From the NCBI RefSeq assembly GCF_932526225.1, contig NC_064041.1, positions 15,842,951 to 15,906,950 on the forward strand: a stretch of 64,000 nt of DNA. Reading direction: 5' to 3'. A program made the position numbers and the translations under genes. The notes beneath the pieces were generated by a model that worked only from the letters and a program-made list of their open reading frames with translations, ran no database searches and was not told where the DNA came from. Of this stretch, positions 49,201 through 58,400 are shown one piece after another (within the stretch, counting starts at the first letter, position 1; each line of letters begins with the position of its first letter). This DNA comes from Nematostella vectensis (lineage: Eukaryota > Cnidaria > Anthozoa > Actiniaria > Edwardsiidae).

Positions 49201-52200
49201 AGGACGAGCACGGGTATATCTAGAATTATACTAGTAGCTAGTATAAGACGGGGTTGTGCTTTGAGGTATGGCATACCTAGCAAGGACGAGCACGGGTATA
49301 TCTAGAATTGTACTAGTAGCTAGTATAAGACGGAGTTGTGCTTTGAAGTATGGCATACCTAGCAAGGACGAGCGCGGGTATATCTAGATGTACAATTTAA
49401 TACTAGAAGCTAGTAAATAAGGGAGTAGTGCTCACCTGGCCAGGACAAGGGCCGCATTGCTGGCTGTGCAGGAATCCTTGCAGGAGAGTAGTCTCGTCAA
49501 CTTGTCGATGGCTTCGTCCAGACAATCCTCCTTCAACATCCATATACGGCAATCTTCGTTCTCGGCCTGAGGGGGGGAGGGACGGAGGCAATGTAAAAGG
49601 GCTACGGCAATTTTCGTTCTCGGCCTGAGGGGGGGGGGGGGAGGGACGGAGGCAATGTAAAAGGGCTACGGCAATTTTCGTTCTCGGCCTGAGGGGGGGG
49701 GGGGGGGGGGGGACGGAGGCAATGTAAAAGGGCTACGGCAATCTTCGTTCTCGGCCTGAGGGGGGAAGGGACGGAGGCAATGTAAAAGGGCTACGGCAAT
49801 CTTTGTTCTCGGCCTGAGGGGGGGAGGGACGGAGGCAATGTAAAAGGGCTACGGCAATCTTTGTTCTCGGCCTGAGGGGGGAAGGGACGGAGGCAATGTA
49901 AAAGGGCTAATTTCTAAACTAAAAAGGCTAAATTTCCTTTTTTTTAATCCGGCTCCTCGTCACGTGTATCAACGATACTTCTTTCGTTCTAGTCTGTGTC
50001 AGTTGGAGTATAACCCCCCTTATATAGGACACTGTCCCCACGTACCGGGTTTCGTTTGGAAATGCAACACTTTTGTTCCGTTTTTAAAAAGATCCGCGTC
50101 CACACGAAGGGTTTTCATTTTTATACGACCCGTCCCCACGAAAACGCAGAAACGATAAGAAAACGATTACAAGTTCTACAGCGCATGCGTAATCGCGCTC
50201 TAAGTGGACTGGACCTGAGTTGTCACGCCATCGTATTAACAAGGTTCCGTCCCCACGGCACCGGAAGGGTATCGTTTTCAATTTGTTCCACTCTGGAGAT
50301 CATTTTCAAATCGTTTCGTTCTCTGTTATCGTTTTCGCGTTTACGTGTGGACGATACCCGTATCCGTAACAAAAAAGTTGCGTTTTCAAACGAAAACGGA
50401 AACGAGGAAACGGGGTCTAGAATACCAACAGTGATTATCGCGCGCTGATTGGTCGATAGAGTGCGGTAGACCAATACAGACACCCTTCTACTTTGTCAAG
50501 CAATAAAACGGGACCCGAGTCCGTGCAAATCAAAGATCGCGTTCTGTAGATATCTCACCAGTGTTCCCATGGTGCCGGCGGCGTTCATGACAGTTTCCAT
50601 GTCAACCATCTCGAGCATGCGCGTGAGGGAGGGGAGAATCCGCTTGGTTTGCTCGCTGTCGCTGTTATCTGTGCAGATTTGCACGATCCTCTTCTTCCCG
50701 AGGTCCATTTCGGCAAGCGTTCCTATCACGTACGCAGCATTCCCAGCTACCCTGAAATCACCACAAAACGATAACGTGAAATAAAACGCCCACACGCACA
50801 CAAAGAGCTTGTTGTGAGGGAGTCTGAGACAGGCTACAAAAGCCGTACCAATACGGCACTTCATAAGCCGCCGTATACCCATAGGGCATTTCATAAGCCG
50901 TTTACCCATATGGCATTTCATAAGACGCACCCAGGCGGCATTTCATAAGCCGTACCCATAGGACATTTCATAAGCTGTACCCATAGGGTATTTTATAATC
51001 CGTACCCATAGGTCATTTCATAAGCCGTACCCATAGGGCATTTCATAAGCCGTACCCATAGGTCATTAAATAAGCCGTACCCATCGGGCATTTCATAAGC
51101 CGTACCCATAGGGCATTTCATAAGCCGTACCCATACAGTATTTTATAAGACGCACCCATAGGGCATTTTCATAAGCCGTACCCATAGGTCATTTCATAAG
51201 CCGTACCCATAGGGCATTTCATAAGCCGTACCCATAGGGCATTTCATAAGCCGTACCCACAGGGCATTAAATAAGCCGCACCCATAGGGCATTTCATAAG
51301 CCGCACCCACATGGTATTTTATAAGCTGTACCCATACGGTATTTTATAAGACGCACCCATAGGTCATTTCATAAGCCGTACCCATAGGTCATTTCATAAG
51401 CCGTACCCACAGGGCATTTCATAAGCCGTACCCATAGGGAATTAAATAAGCCGTACCAATAGGGCATTAAATAAGCCGTACCCATAGGGCATTTTCATAA
51501 GCCGTACCCATAGGACATTTCATAAGCCGTACCCATAGGGCATTTCATAAGCCGTACCCATCGGGCATTTCATAAGCCGTACCCATACGGATCATTGAAA
51601 CCTCATCGCCACCCACCCTAAAAGAAAGCCACGCGCTGTTTCGGCAAGTATTCCTGGAACCAGGATGTTGACTGTTTCGGACAACATTTACGTGCTGGCC
51701 AAAACCGCTTAAAATCCTGGCTACGGGCCTGAACACTGACAACAAAAACAACAACAACACTGACAACAACAAAAACAACAACACCAGGCCCGTAGCCAGG
51801 GGGGGGGGAGGGTCGGAAAAATACTCCCACTTGAGTACCACTGCAACAGCACTGACAACAGCAACAACAATGAGAACAACAACAATACTGAAAACAACAC
51901 TGACAACAACAACAAAAATGACAACAACAACAACAACACTGACAACAACAACAACACTGACAACCACAACAATACTGTCAACAACAACAACACTGACAAC
52001 AACAACAACACTGACAACAACAACAATACTGACAACAACCACAACACTGACAACAACAACAACACTGACAACAACAACAACACTGACAACAACAACAACA
52101 CTGACAACAACAACACTGACAACAACAACAACACTGACAACAACAACAATACTGACAACAACCACACAGAACAACACCACTGGAAACGATAACGACAACA

Positions 52201-53632
52201 GCAACACTGATAACGATAACAACAGCAACACTGATAACGATAACAACAACAACACCGACAACAACAACAACGCTGACAGTGATAACAACTACAACACAAC
52301 AGGGAAAATCTTTTTACTGTTATCAGGGTATAATTCAGCTGTCAAAATGGGCAAAGAGAGGGTGAAAACAACGCAAGAGCGGTTGATAGATAAGTTCTCA
52401 AAATAATCTGTAATCGTGGATTCAAATCAACTTAGCGACAAATAACCATCTGCCTATGCAAGAATATATTGACCTTCTTTTTAGTGGCTTCACGTGCGGG
52501 AAAACTTTTGTAATTTTCACAGTTGGATGGTAACATACGGAAACAAATGCTTTTTTATCACACCGCTCCACTGTGACAGAGGAAAATTAGCAATTTCTAG
52601 CTAAATACGTCCACGAAAAGAGGCTAACCGGTGTAGCCGTTAACCGGTCAATTAATTATAGTGACTAATAAGGCGGCTAGAAATCAATCAGTTTTCCTAG
52701 TTACACGCACTGTTTGACAAAGTCAAATTTTAACTGGAAATCTAAACAGGCTAAAATCAAACACTCGCAAAAAAAACTAACATCCGAAAGTTGGCAAATA
52801 CGGGGCAGATTTCAATTATTTTCAGGAAGAGAGGGTAAAAACTTTGTAAATCATTTTAGGATCAAGTTATTTATTTCGTAGCTTGATCTCGAATTAAACA
52901 ATAAAGACCACCCGTTAGGATTAAACATAAACAAACTCAATTTCGATTTTGTTTTGAATCGAAAATGCTTTCAGTTATACTTTGCTTTTATGTTTGAGTA
53001 TGGTCTGTGATCGCTGATAAATGAATGCGATTAAATAGGGCTAATGGTTATACGGCTTTTAGACTGAATGTCCTATAACCACTTGCAGCTCCTAATGAAT
53101 TTCAAGACTGAAACCTGACAAAATTATTGTCAAAAAGCAAACACCATTTTGTCTAACCAGGAGACAGCAGAAAGAAAATGCACAGTCGGTGCTGCAAATG
53201 TCTCACGGGAAATTAACTGACCGGTTAATTTGTTTTCTTAGAAAATAACTACTGCGTAAAAACCTCCGGTTCGCTGTTGTATCCAAGACAATAAAAAGCC
53301 ATGCTGTGATTTTAATACCCTGTTTACGATAACTTCGTGAATCGTTTGGCAGGAGGGTCCGAATTTTGTAGTTTCCGTTACTAGGGCAGATCTTACCTCG
53401 AGTCCTCGCTGTCCAATAAATTGAGCAGGCCCAATAACATGTCTTCTGATCCTGGATGATTTAAAAACATGTAACTGCATAGTTCTTTGTCTGTATGAAT
53501 CTCGTGAACCAGCCTCTCTAAGATTTGTGGAGTTTCAGAGTCGTGTCGGAAAAGGCTGATCAAGTTTTTGTTGAGAGAGCGGCCGGCTTCAGCTAACATC
53601 AACATCTTGGTGGCTTTGCCTTCAGAACTGAT
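33261..53632 (-). CDS. Armadillo-repeat and fibronectin type III protein (23 exons)
   Basis: Exons: 53632-53397, 50751-50559, 49566-49436, 47203-47103, 46891-46797, 46584-46388, 45265-45187, 44294-44189, 43642-43559, 43491-43342, 42451-42332, 41061-40982, 40739-40673, 40453-40257, 39922-39850, 38873-38811, 37882-37794, 37312-37207, 36210-36143, 35795-35672, 35436-35289, 34810-34724, 33666-33261. They total 3000 nt in one frame. Residues 1-345 are armadillo repeats (NAAYVIGTLAEMD, SNAALVLAR, NAAFAIGRL, NACFALSCIASF). Three FN3 domains follow at about 380-458, 458-546 and 546-632 (ILVDWEAMNP, IKIMWDPPETANG, ILVTWDHPPRPLG). The tail of about 365 residues is basic and Ser/Pro-rich, with a repeated NQSGGL(T/A)LT(T/S)LSP motif. 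A cytoplasmic scaffold role is inferred. I do not recognise the family. The 5' end is uncertain: the listed first exon is open upstream of its first ATG (53605), so an earlier exon may exist. Confidence 0.85.
33800..34724. repeat. 30-bp minisatellite copying the donor site of exon 34724-34810
   Basis: About 31 copies of a 30-bp unit. On the minus strand each carries AGAGCGACGA|GTGAGTATG (or GTAAGTAT), matching the real junction AGAGCGACGA|GTAAGTATG at 34724/34723. The array fills most of the last intron. In the gene's reading frame the donor region reads straight into a stop, so the array is not translated as an extension. Confidence 0.92.
34942..35122. mobile_element. Palindromic MITE with TTA target-site duplication
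   Basis: A 175-bp nearly full-length palindrome at 34945-35119 has perfect 18-bp termini (TGCCTAGTGCACACTAGC) and is flanked by TTA at 34942-34944 and 35120-35122. Three-base TTA/TAA duplications are typical of PIF/Harbinger elements. It lies in the intron between exons 34724-34810 and 35289-35436. Confidence 0.75.
35515..35672. repeat. 25-bp minisatellite copying the donor site of exon 35672-35795
   Basis: About six copies of a 25-bp unit. On the minus strand each contains CTACTAAAG|GTAACTC (or GTAACGC), matching the real junction CCCACTAAAG|GTAACTC at 35672/35671. Confidence 0.85.
35880..36125. repeat. GATGGT/GAT microsatellite
   Basis: Imperfect trinucleotide repeats (GATGGTGGT, GATGAT) lie in the intron between exons 35672-35795 and 36143-36210. 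They end about 20 bp from the latter's donor. Confidence 0.85.
36990..37207. repeat. 44-bp minisatellite copying the donor site of exon 37207-37312
   Basis: About five copies of a 44-bp unit. On the minus strand each carries CGAAAGTCGATTG|GTGAGTT, identical to the real junction at 37207/37206. About 15 nt of each unit is exon-derived. Confidence 0.9.
37525..37612. repeat. ATC trinucleotide microsatellite
   Basis: A run of CATCACCATCAC and CATCATCGT triplets lies in the intron between exons 37207-37312 and 37794-37882. It creates a spurious poly-Asp frame on the minus strand. Confidence 0.9.
41395..42325. repeat. 21-bp tandem repeat starting just past a donor site
   Basis: About 43 copies of GGTGTAACGCTCAGTGCATG (21 bp with one more G) fill the intron between exons 40982-41061 and 42332-42451. 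The array begins within 10 nt of the donor of the second exon, but the unit is purely intronic. A minus-strand frame through it (41122-41955) is not coding, because the FN3 domain is continuous across the flanking exons. Confidence 0.9.
42535..43342. repeat. 32-40-bp minisatellite copying the donor site of exon 43342-43491
   Basis: About 19 copies of a unit of roughly 32 bp, then about four copies of a 40-bp relative. On the minus strand the 32-bp units carry CACGCCCGAATCAG|GTAAAC preceded by GTGAGCGCTAC. The real exon ends GTGAGCGCCAC followed by the same donor. About 25 nt of each unit is coding-derived (VSATTPES). In the distal 40-bp variant the GT has become AT after the CAG. Confidence 0.92.
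43990..44189. repeat. Two or three degenerate copies of the donor site of exon 44189-44294
   Basis: On the minus strand the real junction GAAACTCAACG|GTACGCGTA is repeated about 85 bp downstream as GAAACTTAACG|GTACGCGTA, with preceding exon-like AAAACC. A weaker third copy lies near 44000. Confidence 0.75.
44525..45187. repeat. 40-bp minisatellite copying the donor site of exon 45187-45265
   Basis: About 17 copies of a 40-bp unit. On the minus strand each holds AAGCCCGCGTTACAG|GTGCG, identical to the real junction at 45187/45186. About 20 nt of every unit is exon-derived. Each unit contains AG|GT, so any copy could act as either a donor or an acceptor. Confidence 0.92.
45285..45535. repeat. 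22-bp tandem repeat upstream of an acceptor
   Basis: About 11 copies of ATTACAAAACAATCACGTGG (22-bp period) begin about 20 bp upstream of the acceptor of exon 45187-45265. On the minus strand the unit resembles the intron end (CGTGATCGTTATGTTGCAG against CGTGATTGTTTTGTAAT) but lacks the AG and any exon sequence. Confidence 0.85.
45595..46075 (+). mobile_element. Interspersed repeat, copy B (SINE-like candidate)
   Basis: Same element and orientation as 18350-18835. The core (GTGGCTCGAACTCTTC, GGAGATTTCGGCCCC, AGGGAGGCAATAACCAGG) is almost unchanged. It lies in the intron between exons 45187-45265 and 46388-46584 of the armadillo/FN3 gene. Confidence 0.6.
46213..46285. repeat. TTG trinucleotide microsatellite
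   Basis: About 24 uninterrupted TTG triplets in an intron of the armadillo/FN3 gene. They give poly-Asn on the minus strand in a non-coding frame. Confidence 0.95.
46600..46750. repeat. GAT-rich microsatellite
   Basis: Imperfect GATAATGATAG then GATGATGAT repeats lie in the short intron between exons 46388-46584 and 46797-46891. Confidence 0.85.
46885..47035. repeat. Degenerate copies of the acceptor site of exon 46797-46891
   Basis: On the minus strand the real acceptor CGCGGTAG|GTCGAGGAATGAA is followed upstream by CGCGGTAG|GTCGCACCATGA and GATGTAG|GTCGCACTAGAAC. This gives two extra partial copies spanning the junction. Confidence 0.65.
47385..49390. repeat. 82-bp minisatellite, very homogeneous
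   Basis: About 24 copies of an 82-bp unit (ATACCTAGCAAGGACGAGCA to AGGTATGGC) with only rare substitutions. It lies between exons 47103-47203 and 49436-49566 and contains the palindrome-like ACTAGTAGCTAGT. On the minus strand CTCGTCCTTGCTAG|GTATG resembles the donor of the adjacent exon (CTTGTCCTGGCCAG|GTGAG, 13 of the first 16 positions), so an old junction-derived origin is possible. Confidence 0.93.
49556..49910. repeat. About 59-bp minisatellite copying the acceptor site of exon 49436-49566
   Basis: About six copies. On the minus strand each has a C-run then CCCCTCAG|GCCGAGAACGAA, continuing to GATTGCCGTA. The real acceptor is at 49567-49568, and about 20 nt of exon is included in each unit. 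Unit length varies with the C-run (5 to about 20). Confidence 0.92.
50880..51590. repeat. 25-bp tandem repeat in an intron
   Basis: About 28 copies of CATTTCATAAGCCGTACCCA plus TAGGG lie between exons 50559-50751 and 53397-53632. The unit does not match either junction. Confidence 0.9.
51735..52285. repeat. AAC-rich simple repeat with 15-bp periodicity
   Basis: (AAC)n interrupted as AACAACACTGACAAC units. Both strands remain open, giving poly-Thr and poly-Val frames with no coding meaning. Confidence 0.92.
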
Positions 53633-55100
53633 CTGTTATAAATTACTCAATAAAATTGTGCTCTTCCCAAAACATTCCGCTCAGCAATAAACCCTCCATG
53701 AAAACAGAAGGGCGAATTTTAAGCAGCTGAAAAGCAGAATATCCCAGCAGTGCCTATGACCTAAGCCATAGTTAGAAGCAAGTTAGCACTACATAAATTT
53801 GTGCACCATCTAATAACAAGGCCTCTGATTGGTTGATTGCACATAGTGTGAGCTTATTAGCCAATCAGAGACCGTGTAACTTTTAGGAGGCTTATTTCAA
53901 ACAAAAGGCACCACAAATATCAGCTTTTGCAAACACTTTTTATAAAGCTGTCATAACTTTGCGTACGTGGCCAATGTTTCGATAAATGTAGTACTCGCTC
54001 TAATAGTCTTAAAAGAAAAAAAATTTAAACAAAAAGTAGCAAGCATAGGTGCTATGGTTTTTGCCTCGATAGAGGAAACGAGAAGCGTAAATTTGCGAAA
54101 AATAAATGTATAAAACAAACAGTTTAACGCATAAATCTGCGTTGCTAAGACCAAAGTGTACATTTGCTAAGTTGTGGCAAATTTATCCGAATTCAATACG
54201 TCGAAACTTGACCTTACTTTACAAAGATTTGTATATTTTTGCGCACGTACAAGAAAAATGATCATTTACGAATAAGGTTATATTTGCACGAAGATTAAAT
54301 CAGACAGGGAAAAGGACAAACCTGTTTTAGTTTTCGCTTACATGTGGGCGTCTGTTTGGATTTCCCGACAGTTGTTGTCGAAAGTTGGCGTCGATTAGGC
54401 TACATGTTCACTGATGGCCACTCCAAAAGCCGTCTAAATTTCCGTCTGTTAATCTATATATTCGTTAATTTCCCACTTGAGATTAAATGTATGGGTCTGT
54501 TATCTCGACTCTAGTTATTTTAATGTTCTAAGCTAAAAGTGCCCCCCTACACACACAACCACCCAAGAAACAATGTCTTCTCCACTTTAAATTTTTAGTG
54601 TTTTGATATGAAGGGACGTGTTCCTTGAATATAGATAAAATATTTTAATCAGTTTTAAATGAGATGATTAAATAATGTGCTCCGAAATTACCCCTTCAGA
54701 CAGAACAATAGCAGGGGGCGTACACACTGTTGAGTTTTGGAAAATATATTTTTATTTCAAAAAATTTATCGCATAAGGAATGTCACTGAATCCTGAATTT
54801 TTATTCAAAGCCAGTAGCCTGCATAGCAGAATGTGGAATGTCGCTATACTGTACCCCTTGCCACGCCCCATATGGCATGTCGCTATACTGTACCCCTTGC
54901 CACGCTCCATATGGCATGTTGCTATACTGTACCCTTACCATGCCCCATGTGGCATGTCTACATATTGTACCCCTTGCCACGCCCCTGGTGGCATTTTGCT
55001 ATACTGTACCCCTTGCCACACCCCTGGTGGCATGTTGCTAGCCCTGTACTGTACTATACTGTTCTATTTGTTCTAAAGAAAAACTGCAAGCTATGGCGAC
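53633..55100. other. Region between the armadillo/FN3 gene and PSMB7
   Basis: No exon is firmly supported, although a 5' exon of the armadillo/FN3 gene may lie here. A 13-bp inverted repeat (CTCTGATTGGTT / AGCCAATCAGAG) at about 53822-53872 contains two CCAAT motifs. At 54838-55045 there are about five degenerate copies of a roughly 40-bp unit (TACTGTACCCCTTGCCACGC). Confidence 0.5.
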
Positions 55101-55470
55101 AGAGTGTGATTTATTGTCTTACAAGCACAACCAAATACAGTGTATTCAGATGATATTTTTTTCACCAAAGGTTAGACAAGAAAAAGAGAAGAACTTGTAT
55201 ACACATACAAAACCAGAAGAAACAACTTTTCTTTTTTAATAAAAAAGCAAAGAGTTTTGGAGGCCAAAACACATTTACAAAAAGTTTTCCTTTTAGTTAC
55301 TAGGTTAGTGAATATGTGTGCCTCACCCTTAAACTCTACATCTTGTTAGCAGCATTTCCTACTTGGAAATTCAAAACACAAAAAAAGAATGGGATCTAAC
55401 AGTGGGCCTAGACAAGTGGGTGACAGCATGGTCTAGTTTAGGTGTGCAGGTTTTGTTTGGTGTGTTGAGT

Positions 55471-58400
55471 CTACATTTCCATGGGTTCAACTCTCGTCTG
55501 GGTGACATCAACAACTATAGGTGTAACTTTCTTGGTGAGAACAGCTGAAGAAAACAAAAATAGCAACAATATATCAATAAAAAATAGACAGGGATAATTT
55601 TATTTTCACCAATTTGTCTTAAATATGTTTTTTCTCAAATACATAGTGGAGAAAAGCCTGGAAGAGTATGAAAAAAGGATAAAAAACATAAGATATGATA
55701 ATATTCAACAGCAACCACACTAGCAGATGAAAGCAAGCACACAAGTTAACTGAACAGCAGGGAAGGCTTGCAAGTAACAATATCATTACTTCTGCCAATC
55801 CTCCAGACATTTGACATTTGGTTTTTTGCAAAGTACTTTAGATTTATTTATTACTGTATGTTATTTTTTATGTTTATATCATGCCATTATTATGTTCATA
55901 ACATGCCATTATTATGTTTATATCATGCCATTATTATGTTCATAACATGCCATTATTATGTTTATATCATGCCATTATTATGTTTATATCATGCCTAATG
56001 TTTAAATTATGCTGTTATGTTTATCTCTTCATGATATTTTGCAATTACCTGTGGTTCCTCGCTTGTAGGTGTATCGGCCCTGCCGTTCACCCTTGAGATT
56101 GGCTACGTCATATGGCCTGATGTAATCCACACCATCTTTGGTAATCACACACAGGTCCACATTGCTACCAGAACCCTAAACAACATTAATAAACATACTG
56201 TAATAATCAAGACTTTATGATATCACTACATGAAACCTGGGCCACAACAATGAGAACAATCCCAACAACTCCATGCTACACATACAGTGATAACGAAGAT
56301 GCCATATACTCCTTATTACAGTGATAATGAAGATGCCATATACTCCTTATTACAGTGATAACAGAGATGCCATATACTCCTTATTACAGTGATAACGAAG
56401 ATGCCATATACTCCTTATTACAGTGATAACGAAGATGCCATATACTCCTTAGTCGATGAAAGCAGGTCATTTCAAGTTCTGTCATAGGTGTGCAGTGCTT
56501 CCAAAGCCTTGTCACCTACACTACCATGTCACCTACACTACCATGTCACCTACACTGCCATGTCACCTACACTGCCATGTCACCTACACTGCCATGTCAC
56601 CTAAACTGCCATGTCACCTACACTGCCATGTCACCTACACTGCCATGTCACCTACACTGCCATGTCACCTACACTGCCATGTCACCTACATTACCATGTC
56701 ACCTACACTGCCATGTCACCTACACTGCCATGTCACCTACACTGCCATGTCACCTACACTACCATGTCACCTACACTACCATGTCACCTACACTACCATG
56801 TCACCTACACTACCATGTCACCTACAGTCACCTACACTACCATGTCACCTACACTACCATGTCACCTACACTGCCATGTCACCTACACTGCCATGTAACC
56901 TACACTACCATGTCACCTACACTACCATGTCACCTACACTACCATGTCACCTACAGTCACCTACACTACCAAGTCACCTACACTACCTGGTCACCTACAC
57001 TGCCATGTCACCTACACTACAATGTCACCTACACTACCATGTCACCTACACTGCCATGTCACCTACACTGCCATGTCACCTACACTGCCATGTCACCTAC
57101 ACTGCCATGTCACCTACACTGCCATGTCACCTACACTGCCATGTCACCTACACTGCCATGTCACCTACACTGCCATGTCACCTACACTGCCATGTCACCT
57201 ACACTGCCATGTCACCTACACTGCCATGTCACCTACACTGCCATGTCACCTACACTGCCATGTCACCTACACTACCATGTCACCTACAGTCACCTACACT
57301 ACCATGTCACCTACACTACCATGTCACCTACACAACCATGTAACCTACACTACCATGTAACCTACACTACCATGTCACCTACACTACCATGTCACCTACA
57401 CTACCATGTCACCTACACTACCATGTCACCTACAGTCACCTACACTTCCATGTCACCTACACTACCATGTCACCTACACTGCCATGTCACCTACACTGCC
57501 ATGTCACCTACACTGCCATGTCACCTACACTGCCATGTCACCTACACTGCCATGTCACCTACACTGCCATGTCACCTACACTGCCATGTCACCTACACTG
57601 CCATGTCACATACACTGCCATGTCACCTACACTACCATGTCACCTACAGTCACCTACACTACCATGTCACCTACAGTCACCTACACTGCCATGTCACCTA
57701 CACTGCCATGTCACCTACACTACCATGTCACCTACACTGCCATGTCACCTACAGTCACCTACACTGCCATGTCACCTACACTACCATGTCACCTACAGTC
57801 ACCTACACTACCATGTCACCTACAGTCACCTACACTGCCATGTCACCTACAGTCACCTACACTACCATGTCACCTACACTACCATGTCACCTACACTACC
57901 ATGTCACCTACACTGCCATGTCACCTACACTACCATGTCACCTACACTGCCATGTCACCTACACTGCCATGTCACCTACACTGCCATGTCACCTACACTG
58001 CCATGTCACCTACACTGCCATGTCACCTACACTGCCATGTCACCTACACTGCCATGTCACCTACAGTCACCTACACTGCCATGTCACCTACACTACCATG
58101 TCACCTACACTGCCATGTCACCTACACTGCCATGTCACCTACAGTCACCTACACTGCCATGTCACCTACAGTCACCTACACTACCATGTCACCTACACTA
58201 CCATGTCACCTACACTACCATGTCACCTACACTACCATGTCACCTACACTACCATGTCACCTACACTGCCATGTCACCTACAGTCACCTACACTGCCATG
58301 TCACCTACAGTCACCTACACTGCCATGTCACCTACACTACCATGTCACCTACAGTCACCTACACTGCCATGTCACCTACACTGCCATGTCACCTACACTA

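Noticed and set aside
51545-52406. Poly-Val/Leu, Cys-rich and poly-Thr frames
   Set aside because: They are translations of an AAC simple repeat on either strand, with no splice or domain support.
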